Assembly: GCF_005871085.1 (NCBI RefSeq)
Contig: NZ_VAUP01000035.1
Location: 62,001 to 126,000 of the forward strand
Source of the DNA: Xanthobacter autotrophicus
Lineage (GTDB): Bacteria > Pseudomonadota > Alphaproteobacteria > Rhizobiales > Xanthobacteraceae
Reading direction: 5' to 3'
Length of the DNA: 64,000 nucleotides
The notes beneath the pieces are model-generated. The model was given only the letters and a program-made list of their open reading frames with translations, had not been told where the DNA came from and ran no database searches. Below, piece by piece: positions 1-7,859 of this stretch (positions are counted from its first letter, which is position 1; every line of letters begins with the position of its first letter). Made by a program: the position numbers and the translations under genes.

Positions 1-19
1 ACGCTTCCTGATGAACCAT
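1..19 (-). CDS. 5' end of a gene running off the left edge
   Basis: An ATG on the minus strand (17-19) is preceded, at the correct distance, by a GGAGAAA ribosome-binding site (about 26-32) and begins Met-Val-His-Gln-Glu-Ala before the window ends. Only six codons are visible, so no function can be assigned. It would be transcribed away from the GGDEF-EAL gene. Confidence 0.35.
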
Positions 20-382
20 CGTGCTTTCTCCGTCACCTCAGGCTCCCGTCCCAACGTTTTTGTATGATTAGCGACACTTTGATTTAGTTTCATTCTCATG
101 TCGTGCCCAAGGTAAGGGCAAAAGTTGCCGCCATTTTGAGCATGTTTTGATCAATGTCCGTTTTCGCGCCAAATGCCGCCGTCATCTGGCCCGATGCGAG
201 CCGACAATTGTTAGAATATGGACGTTTGAGCGCATATGTCGGCAAAAAGATTTCGCACTGCGAAAGGCGTCGCGTCGCTTTTGCCGCAACTTTCCGCACC
301 CTGCGACGCTGCAGCGCACCATTGATCGGCCGTCCCGCGAAGGCCTCCCGAGGCCGTGGGTCCTCATGCCGCCGGGTCGGCC
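20..382. other. intergenic region, no gene seen
   Basis: This stretch separates the left-edge gene start from the 3' end of the GGDEF-EAL gene. It is AT-richer than its surroundings around 55-110, which suits a promoter for the left-edge gene. The open frames crossing it on both strands lack ribosome-binding sites and have no family resemblance, so I treat them as chance. I see no RNA gene or clear terminator. Confidence 0.5.
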
Positions 383-2749
383 TCAACCGGCCTCGAACGC
401 GGCGAGGCGGGCAGCGGCGGCCTCCTCGCCTTCGTTGCGGAGCAGCTCGGTCATCTCCACCCCGTCGAGCGGACGGAAGAAGAAGAAGCCCTGGGCCAGC
501 TCGCAACGTTTCTCCTTGAGAAAGCGTGCCTGCCCGGCGGTCTCCAGCCCCTCGGCCACCACCCGCATGCCGAGGTTGCGGCCAAGATCGATCACCGCGC
601 AGACGATGGCGGTGTCGAAGGCGTCGCGCTCGATGTCCTTCACGAAGCTCTGGTCGATCTTGATGGTGTCGATGGGCAGCTGCTTCAGATGGATAAGGCC
701 CGCATAGCCGGTGCCGAAATCGTCGAGGGCGATGCGCACGCCGGCACGGTAAAGCTCATCGAGGATGGGCGCCACATGGTCGGAGCTGCGGCCGAGGAAG
801 ACGGTTTCGGTGATCTCCACGTCGAAGTGGATGGGCTCCACCCCCGCCGCGTGGAACTGGCGCAGCAGCGTGGCCGCCAGATCCCCGTCGGCGAACTGGG
901 CCGGCGACAGGTTGATGGCGATGCGTCCGCACGGATGGCCCGCCTCGATCCAGCCGCGCACGTCGGTGGACACCTTTCGCACCATGCGCTCGCCGATAAG
1001 GACGGCCAGCTCCGGATCGGTGAGGGCAGCCTCGAACGCCGCCGGCGACAGCACGCTGTGCGGCGAGCGGCGCCAGCGCACCAGCGCTTCCAGCCCTTCG
1101 ATGCGCCCGGTCACGAGCGAGACCTTGGGCTGGTAATAGGGAACGATCTCGTCCTCCGCGAGCGCGGCCCGCATGGCGCGATTGAGCGCCACCCGTTCCA
1201 GCACCGCCTGCCGCATGGCCGGGGCGTAGACCACCGCGCGGTTGCGACCCTGCTGCTTGGCCGCATAAAGGGCGAGGTCGGCGTCCTTCATCAGCTCGCC
1301 ATAGCTGCAGTCATGGTCCGGGCAGGCGGCCAGCCCGATGCTGGCGCGGGTCGCGAAATGGCGCCCGGCGTGCAGCACCGGCCGGCGCAGTTCGGCCAGG
1401 ATATTGTGGGCAAGCCGCTGGCCGGCGGCCACGGGCGCCGCGCCCTCCACCACCGCGACAAACTCGTCGCCCCCCAGCCGGGCGAGCAGGCCGTCCTGTT
1501 CCAGCAGGGCATCCAGCCGATGGGCGGTCTCCATCAGCGCGGCGTCTCCGGCGTCATGGCCGAGGGTGTCGTTGACGTCCTTCAGCCCGTCGAGATCGAT
1601 CAGCAGCAGGCAGATCCCGCGCCCCGGCCGGCGCGCCTCCAGGGCGGCGCCGAGACGGGCCTGGAAGGCCGCGCGATTGGGCAGGCCGGTCAGGGCGTCG
1701 TGGGTGGCGGCATAGCGCGCCTGTTCCTCGGCGGCGCGCCGCTCGGTCACGTCAACCAAAGCGGCCACCAGATGCGGCCCGGGATCCATGGGGATGACGG
1801 ACGCCGCCAGCACCACGCGCCGCTGCTCGCCCCCCTCCACCGAGACCGAGGTCTCGAACCCCCTCACCGCCCCCTCGGTGCGCAGGCGTTCCATGAACTC
1901 GGCGGCGGCGTCCGGCGCGAGGCAGCCGTCGCACAGGCTGCCGGTGACCGCGTCCAGCGACCCGCCATAGAGGCGTCGGGCTGCTGCGTTGGATTTGAGG
2001 TGCCGGCCGTCGTCGAGGCGCGCGACCACGAGGGGCAGCGGCACCGCCTGGAATGTCTTCTCCAGCGTGTCCTCGCTGACGCGCAACCGCTCGTTCTGCC
2101 GCTGCGCGGCCGCCGCCGAGGCCCAGAACTGCCGTTCCACGCGGTTGGCCCGCGCGACCACGATCATCAGCGCGATGTTCAGCGAAGCCACGGCAAGCGC
2201 CAGGCCCAGCCCCACCTGCCAGCCGACAGACATGTCGGCATAGCCGCAGAACAGCAGGACGCTGCTGCCGACGCCCCCGGCCAGCAACCAGCTGAAGGAT
2301 ATGGGCACCGCCAGATAGAAGACGGTGGGCAGCAGCAGCACCGCCAAAAGAGCCAGATGACTCTGCGCGGTTACCAGCACCGCCACCGCGGCCGCCGTGC
2401 CCCACTGCCACAGCGCGTAGATCAGGTCGGCCCGGCGGGGCGTATTCGCCAGATGGATGGCGCCGAGGCACAGCAGGGACAGTCCGATCACCACGAATCG
2501 CGCCGACACCGCCACCGCGAAGTGCGCCGTTCCGGCAAAGCGCCAGTCGCTCAGCAGAAACAGGGCATTGAGGATGACGGAGGCCGCAAACAGGATACGG
2601 GCCTGCCGTCGCGATTCGGCGAGGCGGCTCACGCGGAATGCCGCCTCCTGCGCGGGATCGACGAACTCACCGCCCATGGCGGTCAGCCCCGGATCGTCCG
2701 CGCTCGCAGTCGGCTCTGACCGTCCGTTCTGGCGAGATGTGCCCCTCAT
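383..2749 (-). CDS. membrane-anchored GGDEF-EAL cyclic-di-GMP enzyme with PAS domain
   Basis: A predicted 788-residue cyclic-di-GMP signalling protein. From the N-terminus it has about six hydrophobic helices (roughly residues 50-200), a PAS-like sensor (227-338), a GGDEF domain with intact GGDEF at 426-430, and an EAL domain with EAL at 554-556. The EAL metal and catalytic residues look complete: the Asn of NLSP, Glu of ITET, DDFGTG, KID, AEG and QGFFF, so phosphodiesterase activity is expected. The GGDEF motif is canonical, but the RxxD product-inhibition site upstream is LEQD, so feedback inhibition is probably absent. I chose the ATG at 2749 over an upstream in-frame ATG at 2860, which would add an unconserved, basic leader; an ATG at 2677 is also possible. 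The ligand or signal is unknown. Confidence 0.9.
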   Translation of the reverse strand: MRGTSRQNGRSEPTASADDPGLTAMGGEFVDPAQEAAFRVSRLAESRRQARILFAASVILNALFLLSDWRFAGTAHFAVAVSARFVVIGLSLLCLGAIHLANTPRRADLIYALWQWGTAAAVAVLVTAQSHLALLAVLLLPTVFYLAVPISFSWLLAGGVGSSVLLFCGYADMSVGWQVGLGLALAVASLNIALMIVVARANRVERQFWASAAAAQRQNERLRVSEDTLEKTFQAVPLPLVVARLDDGRHLKSNAAARRLYGGSLDAVTGSLCDGCLAPDAAAEFMERLRTEGAVRGFETSVSVEGGEQRRVVLAASVIPMDPGPHLVAALVDVTERRAAEEQARYAATHDALTGLPNRAAFQARLGAALEARRPGRGICLLLIDLDGLKDVNDTLGHDAGDAALMETAHRLDALLEQDGLLARLGGDEFVAVVEGAAPVAAGQRLAHNILAELRRPVLHAGRHFATRASIGLAACPDHDCSYGELMKDADLALYAAKQQGRNRAVVYAPAMRQAVLERVALNRAMRAALAEDEIVPYYQPKVSLVTGRIEGLEALVRWRRSPHSVLSPAAFEAALTDPELAVLIGERMVRKVSTDVRGWIEAGHPCGRIAINLSPAQFADGDLAATLLRQFHAAGVEPIHFDVEITETVFLGRSSDHVAPILDELYRAGVRIALDDFGTGYAGLIHLKQLPIDTIKIDQSFVKDIERDAFDTAIVCAVIDLGRNLGMRVVAEGLETAGQARFLKEKRCELAQGFFFFRPLDGVEMTELLRNEGEEAAAARLAAFEAG

Positions 2750-2972
2750 GGAGTTGATCCTAGAGTGCCGAAAACGCTTTCGCCACAATCCTGCCAACGT
2801 GGTCTCGCGATGAGCCCCCGAGCCGCACGGCAAGGTTGCGCAAATACCCAGCCACGCCATCTTGTGCCGCCTCGCCTCTCCCGGCGGAGCGGGCTATATG
2901 CGTTCAGGATGATCCAAGGTCCGCAGCGACGCCCGGCGCCGCTGCCGTGCCCGCAGGCCGAGGGAGCCGCCG

Positions 2973-4190
2973 ATGCTCAATGACAAACGCATCCTCCTCC
3001 TCATCGGCGGCGGGATCGCCGCCTACAAATGCCTGGAGCTGGTCCGCCGCCTGAAAGAACGCGGCGCCAAGGTGCGGGCGGTCATGACCCGGTCGGCGGG
3101 CCAGTTCGTCACGCCCTTGTCTGTGGGCGCCATTACCGGCGAGCGTGTCTTCACCGACCTGTTCGACCTCACCGCCGAGCACGACATCGGCCACATCCGC
3201 CTGTCGCGGGAGGCGGATCTGGTGGTGGTCGCGCCGGCGACGGCGGACCTGCTGGCGAAGATGGCCCACGGCGTCGCCGATGATCTCGCCACCACCGCTC
3301 TGCTCGCCACCGACAAGCCGGTGCTGGTGGCCCCCGCCATGAACCCGCGCATGTGGGCTCACCCCGCCACCCGGCGCAACGTGGCGCAGTTGCGCGCCGA
3401 CGGTATCGCCATGGTGGGGCCCAATGCGGGCGCCATGGCCGAACGCGACGAATTCGGGGAAGGCCGTATGGCCGAGCCCATGGAGATCCTCGCCGCCATC
3501 GAGGCCCATTTCGGCATCGCGGAGGCGCCCCTGCTCAAGGGGCGGCGCATCCTCGTCACCTCGGGTCCCACCCACGAGCCCATCGATCCGGTGCGCTACA
3601 TCGCCAACCGCTCCTCGGGCAAGCAGGGCCACGCCATCGCCGCGGCGGCCCGGGCGGCGGGCGCCGAGGTGATCCTGGTGTCCGGCCCCGCCGAGGTTGC
3701 CGATCCCAAGGGAGTCAGGGTGATCCATGTGGAGACGGCGCAACAGATGATGGCCGCCGTGGAGGAGAGCCTGCCGGTGGATGCCGCCGTGTTCGCCGCC
3801 GCGGTAGCCGACTGGCGCGTGGCCGATGCTTCCGACCAGAAGATCAAGAAGACCGGCGCCGGCGCCCCGGCCCTGACCCTGGTGGAGAATCCCGACATCC
3901 TCGCCGCCATCGCCCGCCACGGCGCGCTGCGACCGCGCCTGGTGGTGGGGTTCGCCGCCGAGACCCAGGAGGTGGTGGCCCACGCCAGCGACAAGCGCCT
4001 GCGCAAGGGCTGCGACTGGATCGTCGCCAACGACGTTTCGCCGGAAACCGGCATCATGGGAGGGGATGTGAACACCGTGCACCTCGTCACCGCCAGCGGA
4101 GTGGAGGACTGGCCGTCCGCCTCCAAGGCCGAAGTCGCCCGTCATCTGGTGGCGCGCATGGCCGCGGAACTTGCGGGAGAGGCCCGATGA
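2973..4190 (+). CDS. coaBC: bifunctional phosphopantothenoylcysteine decarboxylase / phosphopantothenate-cysteine ligase
   Basis: This enzyme carries two consecutive steps of coenzyme A synthesis in the cytoplasm. CTP-dependent ligation of cysteine to 4'-phosphopantothenate is done by the C-terminal CoaB half. FMN-dependent decarboxylation is done by the N-terminal CoaC half. The CoaC half (1-185) shows the GGGIAAYK flavin loop, His74 in DIGHIRLS and PAMNPRMW (121-128). The CoaB half shows [10 protein letters not shown] (196-205), ANRSSGKQG and the KIKK motif (290-293). At 405 residues it is of normal length. The substrate-clamp segment (156-166, [11 protein letters not shown]) has no Cys where E. 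coli Dfp has its active-site Cys. It overlaps dut by four bases (ATGA), so the two are probably co-transcribed and co-translated. Confidence 0.96.
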   Translation: MLNDKRILLLIGGGIAAYKCLELVRRLKERGAKVRAVMTRSAGQFVTPLSVGAITGERVFTDLFDLTAEHDIGHIRLSREADLVVVAPATADLLAKMAHGVADDLATTALLATDKPVLVAPAMNPRMWAHPATRRNVAQLRADGIAMVGPNAGAMAERDEFGEGRMAEPMEILAAIEAHFGIAEAPLLKGRRILVTSGPTHEPIDPVRYIANRSSGKQGHAIAAAARAAGAEVILVSGPAEVADPKGVRVIHVETAQQMMAAVEESLPVDAAVFAAAVADWRVADASDQKIKKTGAGAPALTLVENPDILAAIARHGALRPRLVVGFAAETQEVVAHASDKRLRKGCDWIVANDVSPETGIMGGDVNTVHLVTASGVEDWPSASKAEVARHLVARMAAELAGEAR

Positions 4191-4678
4191 GCCACGCGCA
4201 GCCCCCCCGTCCTTCGGTGCGCATCCAGCGCCTGCCCCATGGCGAAGGCCTGCCCCTGCCCGCCTATGCCACCGAGGGCGCGGCCGGCCTCGACCTCTCC
4301 AGCGCGCTGCCGGAGGAGGCCCCCCTCATCCTCCTGCCGGGAGCGTTCGCCGCCGTTCCCACCGGCTTCGCCATCGCCTTGCCCGAGGGCTTCGAGGCCC
4401 AGGTGCGTCCCCGCTCGGGCCTCGCCCGCAAGCACGGGGTGAGCGTGCTCAACACGCCTGGCACCATCGACTGGGATTATCGCGGCGAGCTGCTGGTGCT
4501 CCTCATCAATCACGGCCCTGAGCCGTTCACGGTGACGCGGGGCATGCGCATCGCCCAGATGGTGGTTGCCCCGGTCACCCAAATAATGCTGGAAGAATCC
4601 GGAGATCTGAGTGAAACTGCACGTGGCTCCGGTGGTTTTGGTTCAACCGGCTTCGGAGCTACGTTTTTGAAGAAGTAG
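4187..4678 (+). CDS. dut: dUTP diphosphatase (trimeric dUTPase)
   Basis: Hydrolyses dUTP to dUMP and pyrophosphate, keeping uracil out of DNA and feeding thymidylate synthesis. All five trimeric dUTPase motifs are present in 163 residues: AGLDL (33-37), PRSGLA (75-80), [10 protein letters not shown] (92-101, containing the catalytic Asp), GMRIAQMV (119-126) and the glycine-rich C-terminal arm [10 protein letters not shown] (146-155) that closes over the active site. The ATG overlaps the coaBC stop codon. A longer open frame running upstream in this frame lies inside coaBC and is only an artefact of base composition. The coaBC-dut pairing is common in proteobacteria. Confidence 0.96.
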   Translation: MSHAQPPRPSVRIQRLPHGEGLPLPAYATEGAAGLDLSSALPEEAPLILLPGAFAAVPTGFAIALPEGFEAQVRPRSGLARKHGVSVLNTPGTIDWDYRGELLVLLINHGPEPFTVTRGMRIAQMVVAPVTQIMLEESGDLSETARGSGGFGSTGFGATFLKK

Positions 4679-4688
4679 CTACAGACTG

Positions 4689-5129
4689 ATGCCGCGTTTA
4701 TCCGACAAAAGCCTCCTCGCCATTGCTGCCGTCGTGGATGTGGCCGTGCACGCGCGCGGCGCTCCGGTGGCAGCCAAGGCGCTCGCCGCCCGACACGGCC
4801 TCCCGCCCCGCCGGCTTGAGCCCGTGCTCCAGGCCCTGGTCCATGCCGGCGTGCTGAAGGGCGTGCGTGGGCCGCGCGGCGGCTACGAGCTGGCGCGGGA
4901 GCGCCGGCGCGTCTCCGTCGCCGAGATCGTCCGGGTCGTCGAGGGGGCCGAGGAGGAGAAGGAAATCATCCTGCCCCCGCTGGTGACCGAGGTGGTCCAG
5001 CCGGCTGTTGCCGCAGCCGAGGATACGTTCGACACTGCGCTCGACGCGGTGACGCTCGAGGACCTCTGCCGCAGTGCCGACGGCAAGGGCCACGGGTCGG
5101 AGCACGAGAAGATCGATTTCGCCATTTGA
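4689..5129 (+). CDS. Rrf2-family transcriptional regulator
   Basis: A 146-residue winged-helix protein of the Rrf2 family. The N-terminal 80 residues carry the family pattern: recognition helix [29 protein letters not shown], then wing [11 protein letters not shown]. The C-terminal part has only one Cys (in LEDLC), so the three-Cys iron-sulphur cluster of IscR/NsrR is absent. This fits the CymR/CysB-like subgroup that senses cysteine supply through cysteine synthase. It starts 10 bp after dut and ends 49 bp before cysK, so control of cysK or sulphur assimilation is a reasonable inference, unproven by any operator I can see. Confidence 0.85.
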   Translation: MPRLSDKSLLAIAAVVDVAVHARGAPVAAKALAARHGLPPRRLEPVLQALVHAGVLKGVRGPRGGYELARERRRVSVAEIVRVVEGAEEEKEIILPPLVTEVVQPAVAAAEDTFDTALDAVTLEDLCRSADGKGHGSEHEKIDFAI

Positions 5130-5178
5130 CAGGCACGCTCCCCGCGTGCCGGCGACCAATTTCCCAAGGAGATCGCCC

Positions 5179-6165
5179 ATGGCAGGACCTGCCGCCAAGA
5201 TCGTGCCCGCCGCATCGCCCCGTCCTGGGCGCGGCCGGGTTTATGATTCCATCACCGAGACCATCGGCAACACGCCGCTGGTGCGGCTGAAGCGCCTCGC
5301 CGAACTGCGCGGGGCCAAGGCCGAGATTCTGGCCAAGCTCGAATTCTTCAATCCCATCGCCAGCGTGAAGGACCGCATCGGCGTCGCCATGATCGAGGCG
5401 ATGGAGGCGGCCGGCGTGCTGGACCAGGACACGGTGCTGGTGGAGCCCACGTCCGGCAATACAGGCATCGCGCTGGCCTTCGTGGCGGCGGCGCGCGGCT
5501 ACCGCCTGATACTGGTGATGCCCGAGAGCATGTCGGTGGAGCGCCGCAAGATGCTCGCCATCCTCGGCGCCGAGCTGGTACTGACCCCGGCGAACCTCGG
5601 CATGAAGGGCGCCGTCGCCCGCGCCGAGCAGCTCATCACCGAACTGCCCAAAGCGGTGATGCCGCAGCAGTTCAAGAACAAGGCGAACCCGGACATCCAC
5701 CGCCGCACCACGGCGGAAGAGATCTGGAACGACACCGACGGCAAGGTGGATGCGATCGTGGCCGGCGTCGGCACCGGCGGCACCATCACCGGCATCGGCC
5801 AGGTGCTGAAGCCACGCAAGGCCTCGCTCCGCATGATCGCCGTGGAGCCGGAGGATTCCCCGGTGCTGTCCGGCGGCTCTCCCGGCCCCCACAAGATCCA
5901 GGGCATCGGTGCCGGCTTTGTGCCGGACGTGCTCGACCGCGCCATCATCGACGAGGTGGTGACGGTGGGCAACCAGACCGCGTTCGACACCGCCCGGGCC
6001 ATGGCCCGCTATGAGGGCATACCCGGCGGCATCTCTTCCGGCGCGGCCGTGGCGGCGGCGCTTGAGATCGCGGTGCGCGACGACATGGCCGGCAAGTCCA
6101 TCGTGGTGATCGTGCCGTCTTTCGCCGAGCGCTACCTTTCCACGGCCCTGTTCGAAGGCCTGTAG
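5179..6165 (+). CDS. cysK: cysteine synthase A (O-acetylserine sulfhydrylase)
   Basis: A PLP enzyme that makes cysteine from O-acetylserine and sulphide. The 328-residue protein shows the PLP lysine in [11 protein letters not shown] (Lys64), the substrate loop TSGNTG (91-96), the phosphate-binding GTGGT (198-202) and the PLP-pyridine Ser in GGISSGAA. I chose the ATG at 5179 because AAGGAG lies 8-13 bases upstream; the upstream in-frame extension overlaps the Rrf2 gene. The N-terminal 20 residues form a short extension before the conserved fold. The adjacent Rrf2 regulator may monitor CysK, as CymR does in Firmicutes. A strong stem-loop follows the gene. Confidence 0.95.
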   Translation: MAGPAAKIVPAASPRPGRGRVYDSITETIGNTPLVRLKRLAELRGAKAEILAKLEFFNPIASVKDRIGVAMIEAMEAAGVLDQDTVLVEPTSGNTGIALAFVAAARGYRLILVMPESMSVERRKMLAILGAELVLTPANLGMKGAVARAEQLITELPKAVMPQQFKNKANPDIHRRTTAEEIWNDTDGKVDAIVAGVGTGGTITGIGQVLKPRKASLRMIAVEPEDSPVLSGGSPGPHKIQGIGAGFVPDVLDRAIIDEVVTVGNQTAFDTARAMARYEGIPGGISSGAAVAAALEIAVRDDMAGKSIVVIVPSFAERYLSTALFEGL

Positions 6166-6261
6166 GGACGGCCCTTGCGCTGGAAAGGCGCCGGACCCGA
6201 AGCGGAGAACGAACGCGTCTCCGCGCCGGCCCGATAGCGATGCCTTTGCGTCTTCAGACCC

Positions 6262-6291
6262 CTGCGCCCCGGCCTCTCCGCCGGGGCGCAG
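6262..6291. terminator. stem-loop terminator between cysK and a convergent small gene
   Basis: A perfect 12-bp stem (CTGCGCCCCGGC paired with its complement) closes a 6-base loop, followed on the plus strand by CTTTAT. It lies 96 bp after cysK and 2 bp beyond the stop of the convergent 93-aa gene, so it may serve both. The T-run is weak on the plus strand and absent on the minus strand. Confidence 0.65.
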
Positions 6292-6293
6292 CT

Positions 6294-6575
6294 TTATGGC
6301 GCCTGATCTCTGAAGGCCCGATCTGTCTGCGCGCTGTCGCGCGGACGCGCCGGCCGGGACCGCGCGAGCCGGACCAGGGCCGCATGGCGGGCCGGATCGT
6401 AGCCAATCCCGCCCCGGAACGCTGCCTTGCGCGCCAGGCGCAACGCCCGCGCCAGAGCCGCCGGACCGCCATAGGCGATGGCGAGCCCCGCCATGTGGCG
6501 CCGGACCCGCGCCTCGGGATCCTCACACGTGAAGGCGTAAACCCGATACGACCGCACTCCCACCACCGCCTGCAT
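6294..6575 (-). CDS. hypothetical 93-aa basic protein
   Basis: I recognise no family. The 93-residue product is Arg/Ala-rich, begins MQAVVGVRSYRVYAFTCEDP and contains a single Cys. It has no signal peptide or membrane segment. The ATG at 6575 has a strong GGGGAGAG ribosome-binding site six bases upstream, which supports a real gene; upstream in-frame ATGs lack one. It diverges from the DnaA-domain gene across a 224-bp region full of TTGTAGG half-sites, so the two may share regulation. Function is unknown. Confidence 0.55.
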   Translation of the reverse strand: MQAVVGVRSYRVYAFTCEDPEARVRRHMAGLAIAYGGPAALARALRLARKAAFRGGIGYDPARHAALVRLARSRPARPRDSAQTDRAFRDQAP

Positions 6576-6631
6576 GATGCACTCTCCCCTTTGGGGCAGA
6601 ATGGTCACCCGGCGTGGCCAAAGGGGCATAA

Positions 6632-6789
6632 ATTCCTACAATTCGCGCAAAATGCGAAAATAGGAATACGCACATAATATATTGATATATATAAGTTAAA
6701 TTTGGAATTGCCTGAGGCCGCGATTGCAGGATCTCTCCCCCTCGACTTGCAATAGAAGAAGATCGTTGTAGGAATTTTTACCTACAACG
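6632..6789. promoter_or_regulatory. cluster of TTGTAGG half-sites (putative operator) in a divergent promoter region
   Basis: ATTCCTACAA at 6632-6641 is repeated exactly, inverted, as TTGTAGGAAT at 6766-6775. A further TAGGAAT sits at 6661-6667. At 6764-6789 there is a perfect inverted repeat: CGTTGTAGG, 8 bases, CCTACAACG. Between them is an AT-rich stretch (about 6675-6705) suited to a promoter. The rightmost palindrome ends 10 bases before the start codon of the DnaA-domain gene, overlapping its leader just before the GAGAGAG ribosome-binding site. This is the arrangement expected for an autoregulated divergent operator; the binding protein is not known. Confidence 0.55.
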
Positions 6790-6799
6790 AGAGAGTGCA

Positions 6800-7180
6800 A
6801 TGTCTGACCCGTCGGTTGAGCCCCCGTCCGCCTCCGTTCAGCCTTCAGCCCGCCTGCCGGTCGCCGCGACCGGATCGCCCCAGCCTTCTCCCTGTCGGCT
6901 GGCAATGGCCATCGTCGCAGCCATGACGGGGCTCGATGTGGATGCACTGGTGGACCTGCGCCGGTCCATCGCGCCGGTGGCGACAGCGCGGCAGATCGCC
7001 ATGTACCTCGCCCATGTGGGTCTCGGCCTGCCGCAGGCGGATGTGGCGCAGGCGTTCCGGCGCGACCGCTCCACCGTCGCTTATGCTTGCCGGCGCATCG
7101 AGGATCTGCGGGACGATCCCGCCTTCGACCATCGCGTGGCCCAGATGGAGGCCTGCCTGCGCTGGGCCACGGAGCGCTGA
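6800..7180 (+). CDS. small DnaA-domain-IV-like DNA-binding protein
   Basis: A 126-residue protein whose residues about 35-125 resemble DnaA domain IV, the helix-turn-helix that reads DnaA boxes. The diagnostic features are TARQIAMYLAH and the recognition segment RRDRSTVAYACRRIEDL, aligned with GRDHTTVLHACRKIEEL of DnaA. DnaA domains I and III (AAA+ ATPase) are absent, so it cannot act as an initiator itself. The first 35 residues are Pro/Ser-rich and probably disordered. It starts with ATG after a GAGAGAG ribosome-binding site and is followed 2 bp later by the DUF6456 gene. It could be a transcription regulator or a DnaA-box competitor. Confidence 0.8.
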   Translation: MSDPSVEPPSASVQPSARLPVAATGSPQPSPCRLAMAIVAAMTGLDVDALVDLRRSIAPVATARQIAMYLAHVGLGLPQADVAQAFRRDRSTVAYACRRIEDLRDDPAFDHRVAQMEACLRWATER

Positions 7181-7182
7181 GC

Positions 7183-7749
7183 ATGGCCCCCCGCAAGACG
7201 CCATCCCACAAGACCCCTACCGTCAAACCTTCCTCCGCCAAGACCCATCCCCGTCGAACCGCCCCGACCGCCGCCTCCGGGCCACAGATGAACCTGGCCG
7301 AAAGCCCCCTTGCCTGGCTCGCCCGGCGCACCGGAAAGGACGGTCGCGCCCTGGTGGACCCGACCCAGCTGGCCGCCGGCGAGCGGCTGCGGGCGGATTT
7401 CACCCGCGCCCAGCTCACCCCGCGCGTCACCAGCCGCTGGAGCGAGGTTTCGGGTGCGGGCACGCCGGAGGCCTTCACCGACATGGTGCTGGCAGCGAAG
7501 CTGCGGGTCAGCCGTGCCATGACGGCGGTGGGGCCTGAACTGTCCGGCGTGCTGCTGGATGTGTGCTGCTTCCTGAAGGGGCTGGAGGCGGTGGAGCGCG
7601 AGCGGCTTTGGCCGGCACGCACCGCCAAGGTGGTGCTGGGCCTCGCCCTCGACCGGCTCGCCGTTCACTACGGCCTCAGCGGAGTGACGCAGGGCCGCGC
7701 CCGCGCCCCGGTGCGCAGCTGGCACGCCCCGCCGGAGCCGCCGGCGTGA
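7183..7749 (+). CDS. DUF6456-family protein
   Basis: A 188-residue protein of unknown function. The N-terminal 35 residues are Lys/Thr/Pro-rich and probably disordered. The remainder (about 40-185) is alpha-helical with the pattern SPLAWLARR, RLRADFTRAQLTPRVTSRW, VLLDVCCFLKGLEAVERERLWPARTAKVVLGLALDRLAVHYGL, which I recognise as DUF6456, common in Hyphomicrobiales. The start at 7183 is two bases after the stop of the DnaA-domain gene, implying a translationally coupled pair. Family members often carry or neighbour a helix-turn-helix domain, so a shared role in DNA binding is likely but unproven. Confidence 0.75.
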   Translation: MAPRKTPSHKTPTVKPSSAKTHPRRTAPTAASGPQMNLAESPLAWLARRTGKDGRALVDPTQLAAGERLRADFTRAQLTPRVTSRWSEVSGAGTPEAFTDMVLAAKLRVSRAMTAVGPELSGVLLDVCCFLKGLEAVERERLWPARTAKVVLGLALDRLAVHYGLSGVTQGRARAPVRSWHAPPEPPA

Positions 7750-7752
7750 TAC

Positions 7753-7857
7753 CTTCGGCCTCGGCCTACGACCGATGCCAAATGGGTCCGCTCAAACGCC
7801 GCATGGGCTTGACCTATGGCCCATGAGCAAAGCTCACGGGCCGCAAGTATGAGCCCC
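7753..7857 (+). repeat. dispersed repeat, copy A (about 105 bp, internal hairpin)
   Basis: This interval matches, in inverted orientation, the region 50455-50565. Shared blocks in order are TCGGCC, GACCGATGCC, TGGGT, CGCTCA, GGGCTT, ACC, then a hairpin of GGCCCATGAGC, a 3-base loop and GCTCACGGGCC (one G-T pair), and GAGCCC. The match is roughly 75-80 percent by eye over the core. It fills the gap between the convergent DUF6456 and decarboxylase genes, so it may act as a bidirectional terminator or be a small non-autonomous element. Confidence 0.7.
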
Positions 7858-7859
7858 AC

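Noticed and set aside
356-2719. 787-residue open frame on the plus strand opposite the GGDEF-EAL gene
   Set aside because: It is the mirror of a strong domain-matching gene; the product is His/Arg/Gly-rich with no family resemblance, typical of GC-rich antisense frames.
2904-4145. 413-residue frame opposite coaBC
   Set aside because: Antisense of an intact housekeeping enzyme with a His/Gly-rich composition and no ribosome-binding site.
3353-4186. 5' extension of the dut reading frame inside coaBC
   Set aside because: The dUTPase fold and its first motif begin after the ATG at 4187, which overlaps the coaBC stop; the extension is low-complexity Arg/Gly sequence.
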